Source: an uncultured Chryseobacterium sp. (GTDB lineage Bacteria > Bacteroidota > Bacteroidia > Flavobacteriales > Weeksellaceae). From it: a DNA stretch of 64,000 nucleotides. Below are positions 1 to 8,893 of the stretch, one piece after another. Numbering within the stretch: the stretch's first letter is position 1; every line of letters begins with the position of its first letter. The stretch is from positions 27,993 through 91,992 of the forward strand of contig CAJYWN010000008.1 in the NCBI GenBank assembly GCA_913778275.1, read 5' to 3'. Under the pieces are notes generated by a model, which saw only the letters and a program-made list of their open reading frames with translations, ran no database searches and was not told where the DNA came from. The position numbers and the translations under genes are program-made.

Positions 1-207
1 AAGAATTACATCAATGGAAAGTCCCAGCAGAAAGCTTAATGCCAGGAACTGAAATTTATTTCTGAAGAAAGGATAAAACATAACGAATACAGGATAAAGC
101 ACCGGTGTATACTTCCCGAAAATAGTAATCCTGTTCAATACAACAATTTGTAATGCAACCAGAAAAATCATGATTAATATGTCCGTAAATAAAGTCCTGC
201 TAATCAT
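1..207 (-). CDS. mreD: MreD, rod shape-determining membrane protein (partial, N-terminal 69 residues)
   Basis: The reading frame opens with ATG at 207 and runs off the window edge after 69 codons without a stop. The visible part has two hydrophobic stretches (about residues 10-28 and 50-69) and ends in an LLGLSIDVIL segment, which resembles the small polytopic MreD family. MreD works with MreB and MreC to place peptidoglycan synthesis along the cell wall. The start overlaps the mreC stop by eight bases, so the two are translationally coupled. The family call rests mostly on position after mreB-mreC, because little of the protein is present. Confidence 0.8.
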   Translation of the reverse strand, partial: MISRTLFTDILIMIFLVALQIVVLNRITIFGKYTPVLYPVFVMFYPFFRNKFQFLALSFLLGLSIDVIL

Positions 208-1054
208 CTTCCTTTTTTATTACCGATTGCATCGTATCCTGAATTTTTTGTACTTCAGCCTTTTTAAGATTTTTAACGACATAGACTTTGCTTAAAGCTC
301 CCATCTTTTCGCTAAGCTCCACAGAGATATCCCAGAATCCTGTTTTATTATCAACAGAATATCCTGCGATGGTACCAATCATTACGCCTTTAGGAAAGAT
401 CGCTGATTTGCCGTCAGTCACTACCGTATCACCAATTTTTAAGGCTACATATTTGGGAATATCGGCAAGGTGCATCACTCTGGAATTATCTCCGTTCCAG
501 GTAAGTGTTCCGAAGTATCCTGAATTTTTAAGCGCAGCATTGATCCTGATTTTATTTACACTCAATACCGATTGTACCAAGGCATAGCTGTCTGTAGAGT
601 TGATTACGATTCCGGCAATTCCTTTGGGAGCCATAACTCCCATCTGCGGAAATACCCCGTCTCTTCTTCCACGGTTGATGGTAAAATAATTGTTTCTTCT
701 GTTGATACTGTTGAAAACAATCTCTCCATCCACAAAAGTATAGATTTGTCCGCCTCCCAGCGTATCGTGAACCTTTCTGAACTGAGGATTTTTGGCACCC
801 TGTTTTCCGTAAAGCTCCATCATCAGGGCCTTATTCTGGGTAACAAGATCTTCATTGATCTGTTTCAGCTTCAGATAAGAAACCCCTTCATCAATGTATC
901 CGGAAACCCACGAGTTCAAGGCAGCAGATTGTCCTGCAATCCAGGATTGCTGCATGGCGTTTTTAGAGAATATCAGAATCAAAGCAATAATTTGCAGAAA
1001 TATAAAGAAGACGAAAAGCGCATTCTTCGAAAATAATCTCAGCAAAAATCCCAT
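200..1054 (-). CDS. mreC: MreC, rod shape-determining protein
   Basis: This 284-residue protein has one N-terminal membrane anchor (about residues 8-30), then a coiled-coil-like stretch (about 55-80) and a periplasmic beta-rich region typical of MreC, with a conserved-looking segment RRDGVFPQMGVMAPKGIAG around 129-147. MreC links cytoplasmic MreB filaments to the periplasmic cell-wall synthases. It sits 27 bases downstream of mreB and overlaps mreD, giving the usual mreBCD order. Length and architecture are normal for the family, and nothing looks damaged. Confidence 0.93.
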   Translation of the reverse strand: MGFLLRLFSKNALFVFFIFLQIIALILIFSKNAMQQSWIAGQSAALNSWVSGYIDEGVSYLKLKQINEDLVTQNKALMMELYGKQGAKNPQFRKVHDTLGGGQIYTFVDGEIVFNSINRRNNYFTINRGRRDGVFPQMGVMAPKGIAGIVINSTDSYALVQSVLSVNKIRINAALKNSGYFGTLTWNGDNSRVMHLADIPKYVALKIGDTVVTDGKSAIFPKGVMIGTIAGYSVDNKTGFWDISVELSEKMGALSKVYVVKNLKKAEVQKIQDTMQSVIKKEDD

Positions 1055-1081
1055 TCAGATATATGTCGTAAAAGTTAGAAT

Positions 1082-2107
1082 TTATTTTATTAAGAAATTG
1101 AATTTATCCATATTCTTAAGGGCGATACCTGTTCCGCGAACAACAGCTCTCAAAGGATCTTCTGCTACAAACACAGGAAGACCGGTCTTTTTATGCAGCC
1201 TGTCTGCAAGTCCTCTTAATAAAGCTCCACCTCCGGCTAAATAAATACCCGTTTTATAAATATCCGCGGCCAATTCCGGCGGCGTTAAAGAAAGCGTTTC
1301 CATTACCGCATCTTCAATTCTGATGATCGATTTATCCAGTGCTCTGGCAATTTCTTTGTAGCCAACCATGATTTCCTTTGGCTTTCCTGTAATAAGGTCT
1401 CTACCCTGTACCGGAATATCTTCGATATCCACGTCAAGATCTTCAACGGCAGAACCCACTTCGATTTTAATTCTTTCGGCAGTTCTCTCCCCGATATAAA
1501 GATTATGGTGTGTTCTTAAATAGTAGGCAATATCATTCGTGAATACGTCACCCGCAATTTTTACAGATTTGTCACACACAATACCACCCAGTGCAACCAC
1601 TGCAATTTCAGTTGTACCGCCACCTATATCGATGATCATATTTCCTTCCGGTTTCTGAACATCAATTCCTACCCCGATAGCCGCAGCCATTGGTTCGTAA
1701 ATCAGACGTACTTCTTTGGCGTTTACTTTCTGTGCAGAATCCCTTACCGCTCTTTTTTCGACCTCGGTAATTCCTGAAGGAATACAGATTACGATTCTTA
1801 ATGCGGGCTGAATGAACTTGCCTTTAATTCCCGGAATTTTTTTGATAAACTCTTTGATCATGTGTTCAGAAGCGTGGAAATCGGCAATTACTCCATCTTT
1901 CAAAGGACGGATCGTTTTGATGTCCTCGTGAGTTTTACCCTGCATATGTTTTGCCTGTTCGCCGACGGCAATCGGTCTACCCGTAGAACGTTCAATTGCA
2001 ACAATTGACGGCTGATCTATAACAATTTTATTATTATGGATGATAAGGGTGTTGGCGGTACCCAGGTCTATCGCAATCTCTTGCGTAAACATATCGAATA
2101 AACTCAT
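1082..2107 (-). CDS. mreB: MreB, actin-like rod shape-determining protein
   Basis: This 341-residue protein shows the actin/Hsp70 nucleotide-binding signatures: phosphate-1 loop IAIDLGTANT at residues 11-20, phosphate-2 loop DIGGGTTE at 160-167, and an adenosine motif with GGGALLRGL near 292-300. MreB polymerises under the inner membrane and guides lateral wall growth. It is first in an mreB-mreC-mreD operon read leftward and is divergent from hemA across a 418-base gap. A TATCTTTG promoter box lies about 30 bases before its ATG. The length matches the family. Confidence 0.97.
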   Translation of the reverse strand: MSLFDMFTQEIAIDLGTANTLIIHNNKIVIDQPSIVAIERSTGRPIAVGEQAKHMQGKTHEDIKTIRPLKDGVIADFHASEHMIKEFIKKIPGIKGKFIQPALRIVICIPSGITEVEKRAVRDSAQKVNAKEVRLIYEPMAAAIGVGIDVQKPEGNMIIDIGGGTTEIAVVALGGIVCDKSVKIAGDVFTNDIAYYLRTHHNLYIGERTAERIKIEVGSAVEDLDVDIEDIPVQGRDLITGKPKEIMVGYKEIARALDKSIIRIEDAVMETLSLTPPELAADIYKTGIYLAGGGALLRGLADRLHKKTGLPVFVAEDPLRAVVRGTGIALKNMDKFNFLIK

Positions 2108-2136
2108 ACTTTTTCTTCTGATTTTTTAAAGAGTTA

Positions 2137-2144
2137 CAAAGATA
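2137..2144 (-). promoter_or_regulatory. Candidate mreB promoter -7 box
   Basis: On the minus strand this reads TATCTTTG, an exact match to the Bacteroidota TAnnTTTG box. It leaves a leader of roughly 25 bases before the mreB ATG. I could not find a clean -33 TTTG at standard spacing. Confidence 0.5.
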
Positions 2145-2509
2145 TAAATTTAAGACGTCTAAAGAAATTTCACAAGCAGATAATTTGGTTAAAATTTTAT
2201 TAAAATTTACAATCACTTATTAACTTTTACTTTAAGTATTTACAGACTGTAATTTAAACCAGATTCAAGATAAACACTGGCCAAATAAGACATCACGGGA
2301 ATCGAATTATTTTTTATTATTGCACAAGGATGTGATATCTGACATGTGAATGTTTATTTTTTTAACAATTAAAAAAGCGTTTGTCATTAATTTTTAACCC
2401 TTAAACAAGATAATTTAACTCTTATCATGATTATTTAGAATCATCCCAAAATAGTTTTTTACGATAATTATCATATACATTATCAGCAGGCGATTTATCA
2501 AAAAAAACG
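2145..2509. other. AT-rich divergent intergenic region between mreB and hemA
   Basis: This stretch separates the divergent mreB and hemA operons. It is strongly AT-rich, contains no convincing reading frame or structured RNA that I can recognise, and presumably holds upstream promoter elements for both operons. Confidence 0.5.
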
Positions 2510-2517
2510 TAAATTTG
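2510..2517 (+). promoter_or_regulatory. Candidate hem operon promoter -7 box
   Basis: TAAATTTG matches TAnnTTTG exactly. Only eight bases separate its end from the hemA ATG at 2526, so transcription would start within a few bases of the start codon and the message would have almost no leader. Confidence 0.55.
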
Positions 2518-2525
2518 CCCCGCTT

Positions 2526-3800
2526 ATGTTACAGTATTCCAACATACATCAGACGTCTAATTTTGCCGTGCTTTCCATTAGTTATGAGAAGGCTGATGTA
2601 GAGACGAGAGGCAAATTCGCTTTCTTTGACGAAAACATTAAAAATTTCGTCGCCCGGATTCATAATGAAAATTTAGGGGATGCTTTTGTTGTTTCTACCT
2701 GTAACAGAACCGAAATCTACACAACTTCGCCTAATTATCTTTTAGTTGCGGAAGAATACTGCAAAACCATCGGAGTCAACCTGATGGATTTCCTTCAATA
2801 TGCCAATATCCTGACCAAAGAAGAAGCGTTAATACACCTTTTCAGAGTAGCAGCAGGTCTGGAAAGCCAGATCATTGGCGATTTTGAAATCATCGGCCAG
2901 ATTAAAAAGGCATACAGCAGATTCAGAAAAGAAAGACAGAATTCAAATCCTTATCTGGAGAGAGCAATCAATTCGGCCATTCAGATTTCGAAAAGGATTA
3001 AAAACGAAACCGGAATTTCCAATGGTGCGGCATCGGTATCCTATGCGGCGGTTCATTACATCCTCAACAATCAGAAAAGACTTACGGAAAAGAATATCCT
3101 TCTTCTCGGAGTGGGAGAAATAGGCCAGAATACGGTAGAGAATCTTGTAAAACATGTCTATCAGCCTAAAATAAAAATCGCCAACAGAACCCAGGAAACT
3201 GCCGAAAAAATTTCAGAAAAATACCATATTCCCCATATCGATTATACCGATTTTGATCAGGAACTTAAAAATACGGACATCCTGATTGTAGCTACCGGCG
3301 CAAGACACCCTATTGTTAATAAATCTCATTTCCCGAACGGAAAAGAAACCCTGGTCATCGATCTTTCCATCCCGAATAATGTCGATAAGAATGTTATCGA
3401 GAATGAAAATGTGACTTTAATTGATGTAGATGAGCTTTCTAAACAGATCCAGCATACGATTCAGCAGCGGGAAAAAGAAATTCCGAAGGCTGAAAAAATC
3501 ATCAAGGAACTGATGAGAGACTTCCTCGAGTGGGAAAAAAAGAGAAGGCTGGCTCCGAATATTCATCATTTCAAAGCAGTTTTAAAGAACATGGAACGCA
3601 ATGAAATGCATAATTTTTACAAAAAAAACAAATACATAAACATCACGGATATGGAACTTTCTGATAAAATGATTCAGAAAATTACCAACCGTTTTGCAAA
3701 ATATATCATCGATAATCCGTTAAAAGCCGAAGAAATTAGTAAATTAATGCACGAAATTTTAGTTGAACAACCAAACAACGAATTCAATGAAAAGCATTAG
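2526..3800 (+). CDS. hemA: HemA, glutamyl-tRNA reductase
   Basis: This 424-residue enzyme reduces glutamyl-tRNA(Glu) to glutamate-1-semialdehyde with NADPH, the first committed step of C5-pathway tetrapyrrole synthesis. The catalytic cysteine lies in STCNRTEIY (Cys59), followed by the GLESQIIGDFEI segment at 111-122 and a Rossmann NADPH motif GVGEIGQ near 195-201. A C-terminal dimerisation helix region follows. The N-terminal segment NFAVLSISYEKADVETRGKF is characteristic of the family, which supports the ATG at 2526. It heads the hemA-C-D-E cluster and overlaps hemC by 14 bases. Confidence 0.97.
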   Translation: MLQYSNIHQTSNFAVLSISYEKADVETRGKFAFFDENIKNFVARIHNENLGDAFVVSTCNRTEIYTTSPNYLLVAEEYCKTIGVNLMDFLQYANILTKEEALIHLFRVAAGLESQIIGDFEIIGQIKKAYSRFRKERQNSNPYLERAINSAIQISKRIKNETGISNGAASVSYAAVHYILNNQKRLTEKNILLLGVGEIGQNTVENLVKHVYQPKIKIANRTQETAEKISEKYHIPHIDYTDFDQELKNTDILIVATGARHPIVNKSHFPNGKETLVIDLSIPNNVDKNVIENENVTLIDVDELSKQIQHTIQQREKEIPKAEKIIKELMRDFLEWEKKRRLAPNIHHFKAVLKNMERNEMHNFYKKNKYINITDMELSDKMIQKITNRFAKYIIDNPLKAEEISKLMHEILVEQPNNEFNEKH

Positions 3801-4698
3801 AATCGGAACCAGGAATTCCGCACTGGCACTTTGGCAGGCAAGAGAAGTGGCAAGGCACCTTCAGAACAACAATTATTTAACGGAAATCGTTCCTATTGTA
3901 TCTTCCGGCGACAAAAATCTTACCCAGCCGCTTTATGCTCTTGGAATCACAGGGGTTTTTACAAGAGATCTTGATATTGCTTTGTTAAATGATGAGATCG
4001 ACATTGCCGTTCATTCTTTAAAGGACGTACCTACAAACCTTCCTGAAAATCTTGAAATCGTTTCTTACCTGGAAAGAGATTTCCCTCAGGATGTTCTGAT
4101 CCGTAAAGAATCTGCAAAAAATAAGGAACTTCACGAACTTAAACTGGCAACAAGCAGCTTGAGAAGAAGAGCTTTCTGGCTTAAAAATTTTCCTAATGCC
4201 GAATTTTCAGACATTCGCGGAAATATACAAACCCGGCTTCAGAAACTGGAAGAAGGCGATTTCGATGCCACTATTTTATCTTTGGCCGGAATTAAGAGAA
4301 TGAAAATGGATATCGATTATGAAATGATCCCGTTTTTAATTCCTGCTCCTTCACAAGGGGTAATTGCAGTTGCAGGGCATTCGGAGAAAAAAGAAATCAA
4401 CCAAATTGTAAGAAAAGTCACCAACCATACCAAGACCCAGATCTGTGTGGAAATGGAAAGAAGCTTCCTTAATACACTGGAAGGAGGCTGTACGGCTCCT
4501 ATCGGCGCTTTCGCTGAAATCTTCGAAGACCAGATCCGTTTTAAAGCTGCTCTTTGCTCTTTAGACGGCAAAAACTGTATTGCTACCGACGAAAATTTCA
4601 TCTATAACGAAGAAGAGAATTTCGGAAAAAAGTTCGCTAAAGTTGTCTTGGAAAACGGTGGGAAGGAATTGATGGCTGAAATTAAAAATCAGATCTAA
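3787..4698 (+). CDS. hemC: HemC, hydroxymethylbilane synthase (porphobilinogen deaminase)
   Basis: HemC polymerises four porphobilinogen units into hydroxymethylbilane. I start it at ATG 3787 because the protein then opens with the canonical MKSIRIGTRNSALALWQA; an upstream TTG at 3763 in frame would add eight unlikely residues inside hemA. The dipyrromethane cofactor cysteine is Cys235 in LEGGCTAPIGAFAE, and the substrate-binding arginines are visible in ATSSLRRRAF (121-130) and SDIRGNIQTR (141-150). The protein is 303 residues, normal for the family. The start overlaps hemA, implying coupled translation. Confidence 0.97.
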   Translation: MKSIRIGTRNSALALWQAREVARHLQNNNYLTEIVPIVSSGDKNLTQPLYALGITGVFTRDLDIALLNDEIDIAVHSLKDVPTNLPENLEIVSYLERDFPQDVLIRKESAKNKELHELKLATSSLRRRAFWLKNFPNAEFSDIRGNIQTRLQKLEEGDFDATILSLAGIKRMKMDIDYEMIPFLIPAPSQGVIAVAGHSEKKEINQIVRKVTNHTKTQICVEMERSFLNTLEGGCTAPIGAFAEIFEDQIRFKAALCSLDGKNCIATDENFIYNEEENFGKKFAKVVLENGGKELMAEIKNQI

Positions 4699-4730
4699 AA
4701 ATTTCCAATATCCGGCTTTAAGCCTCCAAT

Positions 4731-5414
4731 ATGAAAATCTTATTTACCAAAAATATAGACCGCAATATTATATCCAGAGAATTAGGAGATGATATTGCGG
4801 TTGACTGTATTGAGGTCATAAGAACAACTCCTGTACAGGTAAGCCCTTTTGACCTGAAAGATTACTCACTCATCTTCACCAGTGTGAACGGCGTGTATTC
4901 ATTTTTTAAAAACGGGTTCAGGCCTAATGAAGATTTTACCGCAAAAAACTACAACAAGATCTACTGTGTCGGCGAAAAAACAAAAAAGGAACTGAGGAAA
5001 CATGGTTTCGGAACTTTCAAGGTGCTGAAAAATGCAGATGCCCTTTCAAAATTTATTACCGGAAAATGCCATCACGAACGTTTTCTTCACTTCTGTGGCA
5101 ATCTGGCCATAAGCGTTCTGGATAATGAGCTTCCGCTGCAAAATATTAAATACAAAAAAGTTATCGTTTACAATACGGAAGAAATTAATCCTGTGGTAAC
5201 TGAAAAATATCATGCCGCCGTATTTTTTAGTCCGAGCGGAGTTCGTAGTTTTGCAAAACAGAATTCGCTGGAAAACATGATCCTGATCTCTATCGGTGAA
5301 ACGACCTCCCGCGAACTCAGAAAACACACTTCAGAGCCGGTTTTAACAGCAGAAGGAAATACCTTATTGTCTGTATTTAAGCTGATACGAAAAGAAATTG
5401 TAAATAAAGACTGA
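4731..5414 (+). CDS. hemD: HemD, uroporphyrinogen-III synthase
   Basis: HemD cyclises hydroxymethylbilane with inversion of ring D. The 227-residue length, the segment LIFTSVNGVYSFF near residues 45-57 and VFFSPSGVRSFAKQ near 165-178 fit the two-lobed HemD fold, whose sequence is otherwise poorly conserved. It follows hemC by 32 bases and precedes hemE by 40 bases. The identification comes from these motifs together with the haem operon context. Confidence 0.9.
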   Translation: MKILFTKNIDRNIISRELGDDIAVDCIEVIRTTPVQVSPFDLKDYSLIFTSVNGVYSFFKNGFRPNEDFTAKNYNKIYCVGEKTKKELRKHGFGTFKVLKNADALSKFITGKCHHERFLHFCGNLAISVLDNELPLQNIKYKKVIVYNTEEINPVVTEKYHAAVFFSPSGVRSFAKQNSLENMILISIGETTSRELRKHTSEPVLTAEGNTLLSVFKLIRKEIVNKD

Positions 5415-5454
5415 TATACAATTGTCCATTGGTGACAATGCTATTTAATAGATT

Positions 5455-6486
5455 ATGATTAAAAACGACCTATATTTAAAAGCGCTTCGCGGAGAAACCG
5501 TAGAAAGACCTCCTGTATGGATGATGAGGCAGGCAGGAAGATATTTGCCGGAATTTATTGCCCTTCGCGACAAATATGATTTCTTTACAAGATGTCAGAC
5601 TCCCGAGCTGGCTTCCGAGATCACTGTACAGCCGATCCGTCGATTTCCGCTGGATGCAGCCATTTTGTTTTCAGACATTCTGGTGGTTCCGCAGGCAATG
5701 GGAATCGATTTTAAAATGAAAGAATCAGTAGGTCCGTGGCTTGATACGCCAATCAGAACAATGGAACAGGTTCAGCAGGTTGCCGTTCCGGATGTGAATG
5801 ATACATTAGGCTACGTTTTTGATGCGATTGAATTAACTTTACAGAAATTGGACAACGAAATTCCGTTGATTGGTTTTGCAGGTTCTCCGTGGACCATCCT
5901 GTGCTATTGTGTGGAAGGAAAAGGAAGCAAGGCTTTTGATATTGCCAAATCTTTCTGTTTCACACAACCGGAAGCTGCGCATTTATTACTGCAAAAAATT
6001 ACCGATACTACGATTGCTTACCTGAAAAGAAAAGTGGAAAAAGGAGTGTCTGCCGTTCAGGTTTTCGATTCCTGGGGCGGAATGCTTTCTCCGGCAGATT
6101 ATCAGGAATTTTCATGGAAATACATCAACCAGATTGTGGAAGCATTAAGTCCGCTGACGCATGTGGTGGTTTTCGGAAAGGGATGCTGGTTTGCACTGGA
6201 AGATATGGTTCAGTCTCCGGTTTCTGCTTTAGGCGTTGACTGGACCATCAAGCCTGAATTTGCAAGAACTTTGACGAATCATACCATGACACTTCAGGGA
6301 AATTTTGATCCTGCAAGACTGCATTCAACCCCTGAAACGATCAAAAAAATGGTGACGGAAATGATCAACCGTTTCGGAAAAGACCGATATATCGCCAATT
6401 TAGGCCACGGAATTTTACCGAATATTCCTGTGGAAAATGCAGAAGCGTTTATCAGAGCGGTGGTGGATTGGAAACCGAATAATTAA
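5455..6486 (+). CDS. hemE: HemE, uroporphyrinogen decarboxylase
   Basis: HemE removes four carboxyl groups from uroporphyrinogen III to give coproporphyrinogen III. The N-terminal signature [17 protein letters not shown] (residues 18-34) holds the substrate-binding arginines, and the catalytic aspartate is in [12 protein letters not shown] (near 80-91). Family motifs [11 protein letters not shown] and [16 protein letters not shown] are also present. The 343-residue length is standard. It is the last gene of the haem cluster and is followed by a hairpin with a T run. No hemB, hemL or later haem genes lie in this window. Confidence 0.97.
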   Translation: MIKNDLYLKALRGETVERPPVWMMRQAGRYLPEFIALRDKYDFFTRCQTPELASEITVQPIRRFPLDAAILFSDILVVPQAMGIDFKMKESVGPWLDTPIRTMEQVQQVAVPDVNDTLGYVFDAIELTLQKLDNEIPLIGFAGSPWTILCYCVEGKGSKAFDIAKSFCFTQPEAAHLLLQKITDTTIAYLKRKVEKGVSAVQVFDSWGGMLSPADYQEFSWKYINQIVEALSPLTHVVVFGKGCWFALEDMVQSPVSALGVDWTIKPEFARTLTNHTMTLQGNFDPARLHSTPETIKKMVTEMINRFGKDRYIANLGHGILPNIPVENAEAFIRAVVDWKPNN

Positions 6487-6495
6487 AATACTTAG

Positions 6496-6520
6496 AGCTG
6501 TTCTTATGAATAGCTTTTTT
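6496..6520 (+). terminator. Terminator after hemE
   Basis: An eight-base-pair stem with one G-T wobble (AGCTGTTC / GAATAGCT) and a TTAT loop is followed by six T residues, ten bases after the hemE stop. Confidence 0.65.
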
Positions 6521-6611
6521 CATTAATATTGATCTGACAATATCTACTGATTAAGGTTATCGGTAATACTTTTAGTCATAATCTACATACATTTGTCTAA
6601 AGATAATAAAG

Positions 6612-7388
6612 ATGGATAAAATTGACATAGAGAAATTATTACATGATTTCAATAAAGAAAGAGATGAACTTGGAAAAATCATACTTCCAATAGTAGAAAA
6701 ATACAATCTTCCTCAAAAAGAACTGATTGAAGTTTGCCAAGTAGGAAAATTTATATATAAACTCAATGAAAATTTATCTATCATTGAAAAACCCGATCCG
6801 CCCAGACCAGATTTTATTCTTAAAAATTACTCTAAATTAATTGGATTAGAACATACAAGAATATTTTCTGAAAATTCTAAAAAATATAATCAGATTAAAT
6901 CTCTCTTTGAGTATTCTGAAAAAATTTTTGCTAAATTATATCCTAATGAAAAAGTATTTGCTTCTATAAATATTTATAATGATAGCTTTGAATATAAACA
7001 ATTTCAAAAAAGAGAATTAGCAGAAAGTATAGCTCAGTATATCCAGTCATTAATAACAAATCAAGAAGGACAAAAGCCCGATTTTATTGAAAACATTAAA
7101 ATAATGAAACATTCAAATGTTAGTTTTAATTTTGATGAAAAAAATTGGCAAAGTCCTTATTTAACTAATGAAAGATTAAATGAGGAGATAAAAAAGAAAG
7201 AAGCGAAATTAGAAATATATAAGGCAAACGAAAGTGAGATTGATGAATATTGGTTAATTCTCCTTATAGGTTCATTATCATCAGTCTCTTATCAATTAAA
7301 TGAAAATGAAGATTACAAAAATCATTCTAAATTTGATCGAGTTTATTTAATGGCTGATTTTGATGCAAAAATTATAAGAATTAAATAA
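6612..7388 (+). CDS. AT-rich orphan protein with a faint PD-(D/E)XK-like motif
   Basis: I do not recognise this 258-residue protein with confidence. It has no signal peptide and is rich in Lys, Glu, Ile and Asn. Residues 66-82 read PDF...IGLEHT, loosely resembling the PD...ExK core of restriction-like nucleases, but the lysine is replaced by threonine. A hydrophobic strand WLILLIGSLSSVSYQL lies near residues 214-229. A sampled 60-base stretch (6901-6960) has 14 G/C, against 26 in a hemE stretch, so composition differs from its neighbours and suggests horizontal acquisition. It is monocistronic between the hem operon and a convergent nitroreductase. Confidence 0.7.
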   Translation: MDKIDIEKLLHDFNKERDELGKIILPIVEKYNLPQKELIEVCQVGKFIYKLNENLSIIEKPDPPRPDFILKNYSKLIGLEHTRIFSENSKKYNQIKSLFEYSEKIFAKLYPNEKVFASINIYNDSFEYKQFQKRELAESIAQYIQSLITNQEGQKPDFIENIKIMKHSNVSFNFDEKNWQSPYLTNERLNEEIKKKEAKLEIYKANESEIDEYWLILLIGSLSSVSYQLNENEDYKNHSKFDRVYLMADFDAKIIRIK

Positions 7389-7393
7389 AAACA

Positions 7394-7424
7394 AAACACC
7401 CTTTCGGCAATTGAAAGGGTGTTT
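7394..7424. terminator. Bidirectional terminator between convergent genes
   Basis: A 12-base-pair stem (AAACACCCTTTC / GAAAGGGTGTTT) encloses a seven-base loop. It lies just after the orphan stop and just beyond the nitroreductase stop on the other strand, with A/T runs outward, so it can serve both. Confidence 0.8.
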
Positions 7425-7439
7425 CTATGAGTAAAATAA

Positions 7440-8072
7440 TTAGTTGATTTCCGTAACGAAATCTTCTTTCGGCTTTCTTATTTTGGTAAGGTTTACCAGC
7501 CAGTCGTTGGAAGCATCTCTGTAACCAAGCGGCAACAAAAGCACGCTTTTTAATCCTTTATCCTGTAAGTTTAAGATCTTATCAACCTCTTCCGGAACAA
7601 AGCCTTCCATCGGGGTAGAATCTACCTCCTCGAAAGCCGCTGCGATGATCGCTGCACCAAACCCAATATAAGCCTGTTTTGCAGCATGCGTGAAGTTTTC
7701 TTCAGCGGATCTCTGCGGGTACATTCCCAACAGCATCTGTCTGTAATTTTCCCAGCCTTCGTTTTCAAAGCCTCTGATTTCATTCGTAAGGTCGAACATC
7801 CTGTTGATTCTTTCTTCCGTATAGTTATCCCAGGCAGCAAAAACCAAAAGATGCGAGCAGTCTGTGATCTGCGGCTGGTTCCATGCATGAGGTTTTATCT
7901 GTTCCTTAATTTCCTGATTGGTAATTACAATAATTTCGAAAGGCTGCAGACCGCTTGAGGTAGGGGCTAATCTGGCTGCCTCTACTATTTTATCCACTTT
8001 TTCCTGTGGCACTTTCTGACCGTTCATTGCTTTGGTAGCATATCTCCAGTTCAGTTTTTCAATTAATTCCAT
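7440..8072 (-). CDS. NAD(P)H-dependent nitroreductase-family oxidoreductase
   Basis: This 210-residue protein opens with the family signature MELIEKLNWRYATKAMNG and continues with the FMN-binding segment ARLAPTSSGLQPFEIIVI (residues 33-50). The later GFGAAIIAAAFEEVDSTPMEGF region fits the NfsB/YfkO-type flavin reductases, which transfer two electrons from NAD(P)H to nitroaromatics or quinones. It is a single gene with its own hairpin terminator on the downstream side. The physiological substrate cannot be told from sequence. Confidence 0.9.
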   Translation of the reverse strand: MELIEKLNWRYATKAMNGQKVPQEKVDKIVEAARLAPTSSGLQPFEIIVITNQEIKEQIKPHAWNQPQITDCSHLLVFAAWDNYTEERINRMFDLTNEIRGFENEGWENYRQMLLGMYPQRSAEENFTHAAKQAYIGFGAAIIAAAFEEVDSTPMEGFVPEEVDKILNLQDKGLKSVLLLPLGYRDASNDWLVNLTKIRKPKEDFVTEIN

Positions 8073-8160
8073 AAAATTAAATTTTTAACGGAACAAAATT
8101 AGCTGTTGTACCACAAATATGGATGAATGATTTTTAAATCTGATATATTGCTAATATCTA

Positions 8161-8892
8161 TTAAATAGGATTTACACTTTTTGCAGGACTCGAAATCTGA
8201 TCCGCAAAATATTGTTCCAGATCTTTCAGCGTTTCCGGATTGGTCTGGATATCTTTCACCAACTGGCCTTTATTTACGACAACAATTCGGTTGCACACTT
8301 CGGTTGTATGCGAAAGATCGTGACTGGAGATGAGGAACGTAACACCTTCTTGTTTTGATAATTCTTTGATAAGGTTTTTAAGCTTGATCTGCGTGGAAGG
8401 ATCGAGATTGGCAAAAGGCTCATCCAAAATAATAATTTCAGGATTCCCGATAATGGCGCCAACGATTCCCACCTTTTTCTGGTTTCCTTTGGAAAGGTCA
8501 CGAACATATTTTCCGGAGTTTAAAATTTCACCACTGAAAAGATCATGAAACTGCTTTAAAAATTCATCAACAGAAGCTTTGTTCTGCCCTCTTAACTCCC
8601 CGATAAAGTAGAAATATTCTTCCGGAGTAAGATAGCCGATGAGGAAAGAATCGTCTACAAAAGCAGAAACTTTGTTTTTCCACGCTTCAGATTCGTGTAC
8701 TTTGATGCCATCAATGCTTACATATCCTGTTGTTGCCTGAATTAAATCAAGCATTAGGCTGAAAAGCGTCGTTTTTCCTGCCCCGTTGTTTCCTACGAGC
8801 CCGAAAGTTTCACCATTCGGAATTTCAAGATGTTCTATATTCAAAACGGTTGCTTTACCGTATGTTTTCGTTAGATTATTAATTGTGATCAT
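8161..8892 (-). CDS. ABC transporter ATP-binding protein
   Basis: This 243-residue ATPase has Walker A GNNGAGKTT (residues 34-42), a signature loop in the form LSKGNQKKVGIV near 135-146, Walker B IIILDEPFANLDP near 154-166, and the switch histidine in ISSHDLSHT. The SKGNQKK variant of the signature is common in ABC-2 type exporters. It starts one base after the stop of the DUF5687 permease, so the two form an exporter-like pair. The substrate is unknown. Confidence 0.95.
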   Translation of the reverse strand: MITINNLTKTYGKATVLNIEHLEIPNGETFGLVGNNGAGKTTLFSLMLDLIQATTGYVSIDGIKVHESEAWKNKVSAFVDDSFLIGYLTPEEYFYFIGELRGQNKASVDEFLKQFHDLFSGEILNSGKYVRDLSKGNQKKVGIVGAIIGNPEIIILDEPFANLDPSTQIKLKNLIKELSKQEGVTFLISSHDLSHTTEVCNRIVVVNKGQLVKDIQTNPETLKDLEQYFADQISSPAKSVNPI

Positions 8893-8893
8893 A

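Noticed and set aside
288..1244. Several open frames on the plus strand opposite mreC and mreB
   Set aside because: They are shadows of strongly supported minus-strand genes, lack recognisable domains and have no promoter.
3763..3786. TTG start extending hemC upstream
   Set aside because: The extension is unlike any HemC N-terminus, and ATG 3787 gives the canonical start.
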